Part shown: piece after piece, positions 1 through 9,919 of the stretch
Layout of the letters: every line of letters starts with the position of its first letter
Numbering within the stretch: the stretch's first letter is position 1
Source of the DNA: Aurantiochytrium sp. KH105
Lineage: Eukaryota; Sar; Bigyra; Thraustochytrida; Thraustochytriidae
DNA length: 64,000 nucleotides
Direction of reading: 5' to 3'
Assembly: GCA_003116975.1 (NCBI GenBank)
Contig: BGKB01000014.1
Location: forward strand, 514,601 to 578,600
Program-made: the position numbers and the translations under genes
The notes under the pieces: generated by a model
What the model saw: only the letters and a program-made list of their open reading frames with translations
Databases searched by the model: none
Told to the model about the DNA's origin: nothing

Positions 1-7
1 TGCTTGC

Positions 8-685
8 ATGAGTGAATCTTCTGTGCCTGCATCATTAGCAAATTCGTCACTATTGGCTGCACGGTGCGGTGTCGCGCAAAGGTCGGCTCGGTCGACAATC
101 CAACTCCGAGGCTTGGCTGGGAAACCTCAGGTCTTTATTACGGGTACCGCTATCCAAAGCCATGAGGGCATGGTGCGGTTTATCGACGAAAAGGGAACGA
201 ACCACGGCGTGATCCCGATCGAGCGCGCTCTGGAGGCAGCCGCCAAGGCAGAGATGGAGCTCTTGCAACTCAAACCTGCCGACCCGGAACAAAAAGAGCT
301 CCACAAGGCCGTACCAATTTGCAAGCTCATGGATGTTGCCAAGTACAAGTACGATCTTGACAAGAAAGCATCCAAGGCTCAGCAGCAGTCGCGCCTTCAT
401 GCGAAACAGAACACTTTGAAAGAGCTCAAATTCGGCACAAATATTGAAGCCAACGATCTCGAATTCAAAGTCAGCCGTGCCAAGCAGTTCATTGAAAAGG
501 GGTTCCAGGTGCGCATCACGATTGTTCTGCGACGATCTGCGAAGATTCCTCCCAACATGCGCAAACAGCGCGCATTCGAGATTCTCAACGAGGTGACCTC
601 GAGCTTTTCAGGTGTTGCAAAGGAATCTGCGAACGAGCGCAAGGTCATGGGCGGATCAGTGCGCACGACCTTTACGCCACTGTAA
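8..685 (+). CDS. Organellar (probably mitochondrial) translation initiation factor IF-3
   Basis: IF-3 binds the small ribosomal subunit and promotes subunit dissociation and start-codon selection. The 225-residue protein has both family domains. The N-terminal domain (about residues 50-115) contains VRFIDEKG, GVIPIERALEAA and VPICKLMD. The C-terminal domain (about 130-225) contains KELKFG, IEANDLEFKVSRAKQF and VRITIVLR. About 40 residues rich in Ser, Ala and Arg, without acidic residues after position 3, precede the first domain and look like a mitochondrial targeting peptide. The first ATG lies only 7 bases into the window, so an upstream start or exon cannot be excluded, although the protein looks complete. 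It is convergent with the coiled-coil gene that ends at 911. Family and reading frame are secure; the compartment is inferred from the N-terminus. Confidence 0.9.
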   Translation: MSESSVPASLANSSLLAARCGVAQRSARSTIQLRGLAGKPQVFITGTAIQSHEGMVRFIDEKGTNHGVIPIERALEAAAKAEMELLQLKPADPEQKELHKAVPICKLMDVAKYKYDLDKKASKAQQQSRLHAKQNTLKELKFGTNIEANDLEFKVSRAKQFIEKGFQVRITIVLRRSAKIPPNMRKQRAFEILNEVTSSFSGVAKESANERKVMGGSVRTTFTPL

Positions 686-839
686 CAACATCTCTCTGCC
701 CTTTGTCACGTCTTTTTCACCCCGCGCCCCTTTTCTCATTTCTGCGTCAATGACGACATGTCAAAATGATGAACAATCAATCTCATGCCGTGCGGTCTAC
801 TTTTCATGTTAGCAAGCAAATAATTCGATACAGGTCTGT

Positions 840-866
840 CCATGCACGGCAGCAAGCCGTGCATGG
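840..866. other. Perfect 11-bp inverted repeat (hairpin) between convergent genes
   Basis: CCATGCACGGC (840-850), a 5-base loop, and its exact reverse complement (856-866). It lies 155 bases after the IF-3 stop and 45 bases beyond the stop of the opposing gene, so it would sit in the 3' region of either transcript. A GT-rich run follows at about 887-907. A role in 3'-end formation is inference. Confidence 0.6.
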
Positions 867-910
867 TAAATAGGGAAATGTTTTGTGCGTGTATGTGTGT
901 GTGTGTGTCG

Positions 911-3172
911 TCAGCGAGCCCCTGAAGACCTTCGTCGCTGGCGGGTCTGAGTCTGGGCTTGAGACTGACTGTGAGACTGGGTAGATGAGGTAGTCGAGCT
1001 CGCCGCAGAGGCCGCACCCCGCGGCCTCTTTTCCTGAAGCAAGAGCTCGAGCATCTGTACGCTTTGTTCATGATCATCTGTAATTCGTTGCTCCAAAAGG
1101 TCGAGTCTCGCAAGTGCATCGCGCAATCTGTTATCGAGACTTGCATTATCGATCTTGCGTCCAACGTCCAGCTCGTGCATAGCTCGACGCAGGTCCGCTG
1201 AGCACTCTTCGCGTACCATCTCTGCCCTTTCCTTTGCAAGACGTTCAAAGACCTCCATTTCAGCACCAGTTGGGGCAAGCACGTCCATATGCTCACCTCG
1301 CTCGTAGCGCTGCTGGTGCTGGTGCTGGTGCTGGTCCTGGTGCAGGTGCTGCTTTTTTTCTTGAAAAGTGTCTTGCTTGGCTCGGGCCTCCTCCAAAGAA
1401 ATTCTCACCTGCACAATCTCTTGCTGAACGATGTCGAGGGTATCTGCGAGTCGAGGCGTCTCGTTCTGGATCGAGGCAGCTGCATCTTCAAGGGCATAGA
1501 GTCGCTGCTCCACATCCGGCTGAAGTGCAGCTTGGGCTTCATGATACTTGGTCTGAAGATCTCTCTTCTCAGACTCCAGAGAGGCGACCCGTCCGGCGAG
1601 GGCTTCTACGAGGTTCATGAGCCTACGCTCACTCTCGATACGCGCCTGGATCGCGTTTTCGTCGACCCACTGCAGCTCGTCGTGCAGACTACGAAGGGCT
1701 CGTCTCAGTTCACTTTCGCGGCCCAAGCTCGAAGTTTCGCGTGTCCCTTCGGGATTGTCGTAGGCCAATGCATCGTCATCAAGGTCACCACCCTGAAAGC
1801 CACCACCGTCACGAAGCTCTTCCTCATCCATGAGCTCTCCTTCGTCATCGTCGTCGACGGCGCCCGAGTATTCTACTCTTTCGCCTCGTCGGGATCCAGA
1901 GCGTGCACGATTGTCATCTTCGTAGTCATAGCTCGCGTACGCATCGCGCTTGTGATCCGAGCGCCGACTTTGAGCCGCAAGCGACCTATCCTGCTCGAAG
2001 GAGCGACCAGGACGTTGATCCGAGCGCGACGACCAATTCCTTTCTTCATCGCGTCTTGCAACGTGGCGTCCTCCACCTTCCCGAATTGGCTGGTCGCGAT
2101 TTACAGACTTGTAATTGGATCGCGGTTCGTGATTTTCGTACCGTGCGTTTTCTTGTGAAGACGAAATTCGTCGCTCGGAGCGATGAGACTCAGGAAACTT
2201 GTAGGAGTGCTCGTCGCCGTCGACGCGGTATCGGTGGACCCATTCTCCGCGACTACTGTCGCGATGAGCATTCGCGTCGCCATCGTCATTCTCCATATCA
2301 TTTTCGTAAAATCTTTGAGACCTCGAAAAGCCGGCAGAGTGTGGTCGACGAGAGGCTCGCGCGGAATGGTTTTGGCGCGGCGGTGTGTGGCGAGAAGACT
2401 CTTTCACGCGCTGATGTGACGTGTATAAGGCAGATCCGGCTGATCGTCGTCTCGCGATGGCTTCTGGCGGCGCAACATGTCGCAAGGCAGACTCGTATGA
2501 ACGTCTTCGCATGTGCGGACTCCACTGAGGCGACAATGGAGAACGGCCTAGCGCCTCGGATCCGCGGATTTGGGGTGCTTTTGATTTAGGACTCAGCCCT
2601 GTTCGCGATGGAGATCTCGATGTGGTCGAATGCGTTGACGATGCTGCTGACTCTGGCGACCGATAGGCGCTGAGAAGTCCTGCTGATCTTCGGCGGGCAG
2701 TCGCACCCTGCATTCGTACAGGAGAGTGATAGGATTGAGAAGACAACGCTGAGGGTGACGACGATACAGTAAGGAGTGGTGCTGGAGACGACGAAGGTTG
2801 CGGGGGCGTTCGTACCCGAGAAGCGCGTTGCTGCTGCCGTATAATTGAGGCAGCGCTCTCAATATCTGTGGAGATCTGTTCGCGCATGAGGTCAAGCTGT
2901 TGTCTCAGCGTGGAGACCTCATCTTCGTCTGCATTGAGCCTGCCAAGTGCCTTTTCCAAGGCTGCGCATGCTTCAACGTGTTTCTTTTGCAGATGTTCGA
3001 GCTCTGCGCCTTGAAGATGCTCAACGGGACCATGCGATGCTCCAAGCTGGTCTGGAGTCACGCTGCTTTCTGCCCGACTCTCTGTTCCTTGCCCGTTGGC
3101 CTCGCTGCTGGACACCGGGACGTCCTCCTGGCGATCATCGTTGCAGTCGGGGTCGGCGGTTGTTGTTGTCAT
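911..3172 (-). CDS. Coiled-coil, Ser/Arg-rich protein of unknown function
   Basis: Predicted 753 residues from the ATG at 3172. The frame stays open for another 53 codons upstream, but that part is Cys/Pro-rich and looks like leader. Around residues 60-125 there is a heptad-rich helix (ELEHLQKKHVEACAALEKAL). The middle, about residues 130-480, is very rich in Ser, Arg, Asp and Glu and probably disordered. The C-terminal third (about 490-720) is again helical with heptads, interrupted by a short Gln/His repeat, and the tail is basic and Ser-rich. No catalytic motif is visible. The C-terminal coiled coil faintly recalls SF-assemblin/giardin-type cytoskeletal proteins, but I cannot support that assignment. 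A structural or scaffold protein is the most cautious reading. Confidence 0.75.
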   Translation of the reverse strand: MTTTTADPDCNDDRQEDVPVSSSEANGQGTESRAESSVTPDQLGASHGPVEHLQGAELEHLQKKHVEACAALEKALGRLNADEDEVSTLRQQLDLMREQISTDIESAASIIRQQQRASRVRTPPQPSSSPAPLLTVSSSPSALSSQSYHSPVRMQGATARRRSAGLLSAYRSPESAASSTHSTTSRSPSRTGLSPKSKAPQIRGSEALGRSPLSPQWSPHMRRRSYESALRHVAPPEAIARRRSAGSALYTSHQRVKESSRHTPPRQNHSARASRRPHSAGFSRSQRFYENDMENDDGDANAHRDSSRGEWVHRYRVDGDEHSYKFPESHRSERRISSSQENARYENHEPRSNYKSVNRDQPIREGGGRHVARRDEERNWSSRSDQRPGRSFEQDRSLAAQSRRSDHKRDAYASYDYEDDNRARSGSRRGERVEYSGAVDDDDEGELMDEEELRDGGGFQGGDLDDDALAYDNPEGTRETSSLGRESELRRALRSLHDELQWVDENAIQARIESERRLMNLVEALAGRVASLESEKRDLQTKYHEAQAALQPDVEQRLYALEDAAASIQNETPRLADTLDIVQQEIVQVRISLEEARAKQDTFQEKKQHLHQDQHQHQHQQRYERGEHMDVLAPTGAEMEVFERLAKERAEMVREECSADLRRAMHELDVGRKIDNASLDNRLRDALARLDLLEQRITDDHEQSVQMLELLLQEKRPRGAASAASSTTSSTQSHSQSQAQTQTRQRRRSSGAR

Positions 3173-3477
3173 CCTGTGTGGTCCAAGGAGAGGTGTGTCG
3201 GCGAGGGCGCAAAAGCAAGCAGGTAAGCAGACGGATGACTCGTTCGGGGTCGGCCACGAGTCACTCGACCGATCTTCCCCAAGCCTCTCTGGGCCTTCTC
3301 TGCTCAGGACCGCCGCGACGGCCACCGTCAAAGATGCTTGCTTGCTTGCTTGGGCTCGGTTGGTAAAAAATAAATTGCCCGGTAGTCAGAGATAAAACGG
3401 TTTTATTCTTTTGTCAAGAACAGCAATCATGATGAGGTTGTCTAGGCCTAGTACGTAACAAGTGAACAATGAATGAA

Positions 3478-5809
3478 TTAGAGGTAAATAGCAGCTCGAG
3501 AACCCAAGGCATTGCGAAGCGTCTGGTGCGCATCTTCCGTAATGAGAGGAAGACTTCCAAACTCTACCATGGTGAGGTTCTTAGAGTAATTGGCGAGATC
3601 GTGGATACACGAATCGTCGAGATGCTTGCATCCGCTGAGGTCAATTTGCTCGAGGGCTGGGCAACCCTTTGCAATTTTGCTGATGGAACTGCTCGTGATG
3701 CTATCACAGGAGCGCACATCCAGCACACGCAGCAAAGGACAGTGTTTAGCGATGGCAACGATGGCATCATCGTCGATCTTGCATGCAGAGACATCGAGAG
3801 CGCGCAAGGTTGCCCCGCATCCCTCGGCAAGCGCCTCAATCCCGAAATTGGAAATTTTGAAGCAACGATGCACATTGAGACTCTCGAGGCGCTTGCAATG
3901 CTGCGCGAGGTGCTTGAGACTGACGTCAGTCAACTCGAAGCAGCAGTGCACGGTGAAGTGTCGAAGGGTGGCGCCGCAGCCCCGAGCCACAGCCTCCACG
4001 CCACGATCGGTGATTTGCCGGCAGCACATGACCCCGAGCTGCTCGAGTTTGGTGCAGTGGGTCGCAAGGGCCATCATGACCGCATCTGAGACGTTGGCAA
4101 AACCAGTCGAGCCAATGTCGAGCGTGCGGAGATTTTTGCAGACCGAGAGAAGATTAATGAGGGACTCATCATCCATGTTGCAGCACCGGAGATCAAGATG
4201 CTCGAGATCGGGGCACTTGGACGCCAACTTGGTCAGGCATTTCGACGGCTCTGTATTTGCAACACGCTTGCACGCACGCAGACGCAGCGAGCGAAGTTTG
4301 GTACAGTTGTTGGCCAGGATCTCGACGGACTTTGTGGCGATGCGCGAGCAGCCGCTCAGGTCCAGAGACTCCAGGTTTCGCGTGTAATGGGCAATCATCT
4401 CTACGCGGTCGTCAATCATGTTGTAGCACCCCGCCGCGTTAATGTGGCGCACATTGCGACACCTCCGCAAGAGCCACTCGACATGTTCTTGATTCCAGCG
4501 ATGGTCCCAGCGGATATAGGAGATCTGCTGCAGGACCAAGTTGTTTTTGTGAAAGAATGTGCTGCAGACTTCACGGGAGTGGAAGACCTCTGCCATTTCC
4601 AAAAAGGAGCACAGAAGCGGCCACATGTCACCTCCCATGACTGTAAAGAGTCGACAATCGTCGTTGGGTCCCTTGGCGTCGGGGTCCAGCCGGCTTTTCT
4701 TGCGGGTGTCGACGCCCGTCTCGACGTCAGTTTCGTCTTCGCCGCCGCCGCCGCGCGACACGGACAGGGTATCGTACAGAGGCGAGCCGTCTTCGGCGTC
4801 GCCATCTGCGCCCGGGTCTGCATCGTCGTTGCCATCGAGGCGCTGTGTCGGGTCATTCGCGAGAGCATAGGCATCAGAAGACGACGAGGATATGTCGCGA
4901 GACGCGCGCTTTGATGCGCGGCGCTTCCGATGCCTCGATGACGGTGGCGCACCTGCCACCTCTGCGAGTGCGTGCGGTGGCGAAGTCGTGGTCGCTGCGG
5001 CAAAATAGAATTCGGGTGCAAACTGCATGAGCTGAGGTTGAGGCTGATCGCTCGTGCCCCCGCCCATTGTAGAAACCACTTCGTACTCTGGGCGGGCCGA
5101 TGACGGTGCTGAGGATGACGACGAGGAAGAGGCTTGCTGCTGCTGCTGTTGTTGTTGTTGTTGTTGCTGCTGCTGCTGCTGCTGTTGCTGCTGAAATTGC
5201 TGAAACTGTTGAATTTGCTGTTGCATTTGCTGTTGCTGCTGTTGCGGCTGCATGTTTCGCGGTTTCGTTGCGTCTCGTAGCATTTGGGCAAGAAGAACAG
5301 CTGCATCGTCGTGACGAATGGTGTTTTGCGAGGTCCCAGTGGAAGCTCCGGCCATGCCGACCTGAGGAGGAGACGAATTCGCTTGCACGGCCTGCATGAC
5401 TGGAGCGGCCATTTGGGGAGTCAGGTTCGGGGCGCCAGGCGCAGAGACAGCCACAGGAACTGCCCCTGGGGGAATGGGGCCACCCGTGGCGACAAAAAAG
5501 GAGGGCGGTCCAGACCTCGAGGGACTATTGTTATTGCTGTTGTTGTTGCCGCTGTTGTTGTTGTTATTATTGCTGCTGCTGCTCGCATTGTTGTCATTGT
5601 TGCCGCCGCTGTTATCACCATTGCTATGGACACTGCCTTGGGCTTTGTTGTTGTTGTTATCGTTGTTGTTCACGTTGTCTCTGGCAGGCGCAGGGGAAGG
5701 CGAATTGGAAGCAACAAACTGTCGTTGCAACTCCATCAAATGCGAGTGTTGCATGCTGTTCATGATGCCAATGTTATATCGCACATGGTTGTGGCCATCA
5801 GGCTGCTGC

Positions 5810-5850
<41 letters not shown>

Positions 5851-6723
5851 CTGCTGCTGCTGTTGTTGTCTTAAAACAGAATGCCGCTGCGTGGCCTCTG
5901 CGACAGAAAGGCCCACGCTTGATGGCGGGGCAGTTCCTGGCCTCGCTGCAGGGGGCGAAGTATGCATGGGATACGAAGCGAGCGTGTGCTGATGATACTG
6001 GTCGACCTCGGGCGTACGCGGTCTACGTCCTTGCATGGTCTCATTCGCGTTTCCCCCGAACGGACCAGCGGGGAGTTGCACCTGAGAGCCAAACATGAGA
6101 GGCGGCGTGCGCGCCACATTGGTAGAACGGCTAAGGCGCGCTCGCGTCGACCCGGAAGCATGTCCCGACTGGCTCCCGTCAACGATATTATGGTGACCGC
6201 CCGACCGAGAGGACGATGCATGCTGCCCGGATGGGAAGCGACCGCGACGTTTCGTGCGCCGGGAACGTTGACGCCCAATGGATTGCTTTTCGAAACGCTG
6301 AGCCTCCTTTGAGTCAGGAGGGTAAATAATAAACTCGTACTCGAGAAAGAAGGAGTGCTGTGGATTGCCAAAGAAGATACGGTCTCCTTGACGGAGCCGC
6401 CGCGGGTCTTCGGGCGTGAGTTTCTCTCCATTGACGAAGACACCGTTGACAGATTTGTTGTCTTTCACTTGCCACCACGTCTCGAGCTCTTCCTTGATGC
6501 CTTCGGAGGTGAGGACCCGCGTCTTTTCGCCCTTGCAGTGCTCGAACTTGGCGTGCACGCGCGAGAGAAAACTCGGGTGCTCGTCGACATACAAGAAAAC
6601 GTCGCAGATCTCTCCATTGCGGCCCACCTTCATCTCGGAGGGCTCATCGTTGCGTCCGGGCAGGCGGAACGAGGTGGGCGTCGCGCCGCCGACGGGGCGC
6701 TTCAGCCGCAGAACGGCCGTCAT
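3478..6723 (-). CDS. FHA domain - poly-Q/poly-N linker - F-box - leucine-rich repeat protein
   Basis: A 1,081-residue protein. An FHA domain (about residues 29-126) shows the phosphothreonine-pocket signatures KVGR, SRVHAKF and NGVFVNG. A linker of about 550 residues has two glutamine tracts (about 284-307 and 491-530) and asparagine-rich runs. An F-box-like segment (about 688-728) contains MWPLLCSFLEMAEVFHSREVCSTFF. At least ten cysteine-type LRRs (about 735-1081) carry repeated LDLSGC and LDVRSC motifs as in AMN1/FBXL proteins. By family knowledge, F-box plus LRR proteins are substrate receptors of SCF ubiquitin ligases. The FHA domain would add phospho-Thr recognition. The ATG at 6723 follows a GC-rich spacer and opens directly on the domain-bearing frame. 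The combination is unusual; each domain call is strong except the F-box, which is moderate. Confidence 0.87.
5135..5253 (-). repeat. Imperfect CAG/CAA (poly-Gln) tract
   Basis: A CTG/TTG run on the + strand encodes the second glutamine tract of the FHA-F-box-LRR protein. Mixed codons, with interspersed Phe, Met and Ile near one end, suggest an older or stabilised repeat. Confidence 0.9.
5802..5870 (-). repeat. CAG/CAA (poly-Gln) tract
   Basis: About 23 consecutive Gln codons, mostly CAG, in the linker of the FHA-F-box-LRR protein. Likely length-variable between strains. Confidence 0.9.
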
Positions 6724-8432
6724 GGCTCTTTCTTTCTTTCGCTCACGCCTCCGCGCCCCTCTCCTCGCCGAGCTCGCGTCGCGTCGCTGCGCGGCGCTCG
6801 CTGTGCGGCGCTCGCTGCGCGCCCTCCCGCGAGCCCCCGCTCCTCTGCACGCGTGCTAGCGTGGAAGCGTGGAAGCGAGCGAACGAGCGTGCGAGCGTGC
6901 AAGCGAGCGTGCGGAGTCTGCTACCTTTCTCGCTCTGCCCGTCCGCACGCACGTCCGTCGCCCGGGTCGGTCGGTCGCTCGCTCGCTCCTCTCTCGCGCG
7001 CGCGCTCTTCGCGCTCGCGCCGGCGCTCGCGCTGTCCTCGCCGCGGCCTTCCGCGCGCCGCTCTCGCCGCCGCCTGCGCTCGCGGCCTCGTCTTCTGGGC
7101 TCTGCCGGGCTCGCGGGTCGCGTGCGGGTCCACGCCGGCGACGTCGCCGCCCGGGCTGGAGAGAATAGGCGAGGGGCGAGAACAGTCGGGAATAGACGCG
7201 AGTAGTCGAGAATAGGCGGGAACAATGGAGAATGGGCTAACAGGCAGGAAGAAAGAAAGAAGGGAGCGCGGAAGGAGCGCAAGCAGAAGGAAGGGAGAAA
7301 GCAGGCGCCAGGCTGCGCCTCTTCGCCTTGTTGCCTTGGCTTGGCTCAGCCTACCTCACCGCTCCGTTCCGCGCGAAAACGACGCGGCGCGACGCGGCGC
7401 GACGCCGGAGGGCGATCGGCCTGCGCGAGCGAGCGCGCGCGCGCGCGCGGAGGCGCGGGTGGAGCTGGAGGGCGCGGGAGGGCGGGCGGGTCCTGGCGGA
7501 TGGGGGGATCTGGTCGATCCGGTTTGAATCTGATCAGCCAGGCTGAGCTGCAGCTCGCCGACCGAGCCTGCCGCTTCGAGCGCGGGACGCAGCGGAGGCG
7601 CCGGCGGCGCGAGGGCGCGGGCCTGCGGAGCTCCGGCGGGACGGCGCGCGGGAGCCAGCCAGCCAGCGAGCGGGCGAGCAAGCGGGGCGCGCGCGGGGGT
7701 CCTCTTCTGTTTCCGGTCTGCGAGGGGTCGGGCGAGGCCGGGCGCCTCGTTTCGGGTAGGTAAGCGCTACGGATCTGTACCGGTGGGGCCGGCAGAGGAA
7801 CGGGGACGGGCGCGCGAGTTTGCGCCCGTAAAGGGCGGATAAAAGGGGGGTTTGCGACCGCAAAGGGCGTAAAGTTCGCGCGCGTCGGAACCCTTTGCCG
7901 GGGCGTGAAACAGTCGGGCTGTGGGGGATGGGTCACTTGCGCGGCCGCGGCACAAGTCGGAGTTGAGGCGACCAAGGGGCGAGCGGCGGGCGAGCCTCGG
8001 AGAAAGGAGCCCCCCCCTCCCACACCGTGCGAGTGAATGGTGAGTGAGAGTCTTCGAGAGCGACTGCGACATGCGAGCACCACTCTCGGAGCGCATTGGC
8101 ACACAGGTCCCCTGCTTTCTTTTTGTACTCTCAAGAGTGAATATGTCCATTCCTTTCGCTATCCATCTTAGTGTGGAAGGGAGCAGCAGCCGGCAGCTGC
8201 AGCCAGGAAGGTCGCTTTTTCATTCTTCCAAAGACATTTAGGAGGCAGTTGTGTTGCGATCATCATGAATAAGTGTTGTTCAAGCTGCAGCTACCGACTT
8301 CAATTGGCTCTGCTTCTCCATTTTCCCTTTCCTTTCATTTATGGTGATTATTATTGGGCACCCAGGTAGTCAGTCAGTCCATTCGCATCTTATTCCAGAA
8401 AAAAAGATAAGATAAAAGTAAAGTCAGGCAAA
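6724..8432. other. GC-rich spacer without a supported gene
   Basis: About 1.7 kb between the start of the FHA-F-box-LRR gene and the end of LAMTOR2. The left 1.2 kb is extremely CpG-rich, with GAGCG/GCGAG-type simple sequence (about 6850-7080). Open frames here are compositional and give Arg/Ala/Pro-rich nonsense on both strands. The part after 8200 is AT-richer and probably holds the LAMTOR2 3' end. It presumably includes the promoter of the gene starting at 6723. Confidence 0.6.
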
Positions 8433-9140
8433 CTAAGCATTGACGCCAGCGACAGTACCGACCGCAGAGGCATCACCAGCAGCATCGTCCATCTCAAGGG
8501 AGGCGAGCACGGGGCTCAAGGCGTCTCGCAGACGTCCCAGCTCTTCGCGCAAAACACGCGTAGAAGCATCGCGGCCAGCAGCAGCCACAATGTACCCGTC
8601 ACACAATTTCATCGCGCCAATGCGACCTGATTCGCAGTTCAAGACGAGCATGTCGAGATCACCTCCCTGAATGCGCGCGCCAGCATGTTGGTAGTCATTC
8701 CACAGGTTGGAGAGAATCGCGGCCTGGACCTGTATTTCGTTAGATAAGAGCAAAGAAAAAATGCTAAACGTCAGCTTCCGTACGTCTCTCATACATGACA
8801 CGACCCGGTCTCTTCTCCGAGGCCCTTTTCGGAGGCCCTTTTCGGAGGCCCTTTTCTGTTCCTTTCTCATTTTATTTCTTCTTCTTTTTTCAAACGTACC
8901 TCCGTGCTTGACATTCTTGCACTCGGCAACTTGGCTGACCCAAGGAGACTTCCGTCCTCGAGCATCAGTCTTTGCGCGTGTTTCAACATGTTAGCCTTTT
9001 TTTCTGAGGATTTGGTCCAGCTCAACACCTCGCCGTCGCAGAGCATTCCATCATCGCCTCGGATCTACTTACAGTGAAGACTCAATCCCATTATGATTAA
9101 CTTGCTCGAGCACCCTGGGAATCGCTCTGGCCTTGATCAT
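8433..9140 (-). CDS. LAMTOR2: LAMTOR2/p14 (Roadblock/LC7) Ragulator subunit, three exons
   Basis: Hand-built model with exons 9140-9073, 8969-8900 and 8729-8433, giving 144 residues. Intron 1 (9072-8970) starts GTAAGT, has a CTAAC branch site and ends AAAG. Intron 2 (8899-8730) starts GTACGT, has CTAAC and ends ACAG. The spliced protein begins MIKARAIPRVLEQVNHNG, continues LLMLEDGSLLGS, then AILSNLWNDYQ and LVLNCESGRIG. This follows the order and spacing of the LAMTOR2 Roadblock fold (compare TQVLSQANTGG, LLLNNEGSLLA, AIASNIWAAY, MDCMEGRVA in the human protein). An acidic/Ala-rich tail of about 20 residues extends past the human length of 125. By family knowledge it acts in the Ragulator complex that anchors Rag GTPases to lysosomes for TORC1 signalling. 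Both introns keep phase and domain, so the model is strong. Confidence 0.88.
8821..8855. repeat. Short tandem repeat inside LAMTOR2 intron 2
   Basis: Consecutive copies of a roughly 14-base unit (GGCCCTTTTCGGAG) lie within the intron. It is probably a slippage-generated minisatellite with no coding role. Confidence 0.7.
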
Positions 9141-9919
9141 CTTCTCCTGGAAGCGCCCTTCGCGACGCTGACGAGCTATAGCTAGCTAGCTAGCTTGCTA
9201 CCTTGCTGTAGCTGTAGCTGTAAAATCAAGCGGGCTGTTGGAGCGCGTTTGGCTTTTCGCGCCCTTTTCCGCCTCCTGCAGGGTATCGCGCCAGCCGCGG
9301 GGCGTGCGCGCGCAGCAACAAAGCGCAAGATCACTCCTTGCGCGCGCGCCCTCGTCTCCCTCCTGCGCAGCGGCCGCACGCGCAGCGGTCTCGTCAACTA
9401 GGTCTGGGTTTGCGTCTTTGCCGAGTCTCACATCATGGCGGATCGGGTTTATCGGGGAATCTTGTTTTTTTCAAAATGGAACGGATTTCACTACATTTCG
9501 ACCTCAAAAATCGGAACGGCAAGAGAACGGACGCGAGCGCGATGATTCGCCGACGCGCAAATCCGCTTCGCACGGCGTGCTCGAGGTCGAGCCCGCGCGC
9601 GACGCTCGGCGGGGCCGCGGCGGCGCCCGGCCGCGCGAGCGCAGGAGGCCGAAGACCGGCGCCGCGCCGCGCAGCGGAACCCTCGCGCGGTGCTGCGCCA
9701 CGCTGCGTGCCGCGCAGCGCGTCGCAACCCAGCGGCTGGCGCGGCACAGCGGTTTGGGAGGGCGCAAGACGACTTTTTGAAAAACAACTCGCTTGCCTGG
9801 CCGCGCCGCGCGCGAACGCCCCGAGGGGAGGCGAAGGGAGGGCGGGCGCGCGCGAGCGCACGGTCACGCAAGGGCTGCGATAGGTTCTAGACACGCGCAC
9901 GTGCGCGAGAAAAGAAAAG
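9141..9919. promoter_or_regulatory. Divergent promoter region, LAMTOR2 / multi-bromodomain gene
   Basis: This 0.8-kb spacer separates two divergently transcribed genes and must hold both promoters. It includes a (TAGC)n stretch at about 9178-9195 and a CpG-dense block (9280-9890). Long open frames on both strands are compositional. I see no convincing TATA box. Confidence 0.55.

Noticed and set aside
1234-2589. Open frames on the + strand over the coiled-coil gene (up to 289 codons)
   Set aside because: Antisense shadows of the Ser/Arg-rich coding sequence with no recognisable domain.
7346-8134. 262-codon open frame on the minus strand in the GC-rich spacer
   Set aside because: Arg/Pro/Ala-rich composition without motifs; equally long frames exist on the other strand.
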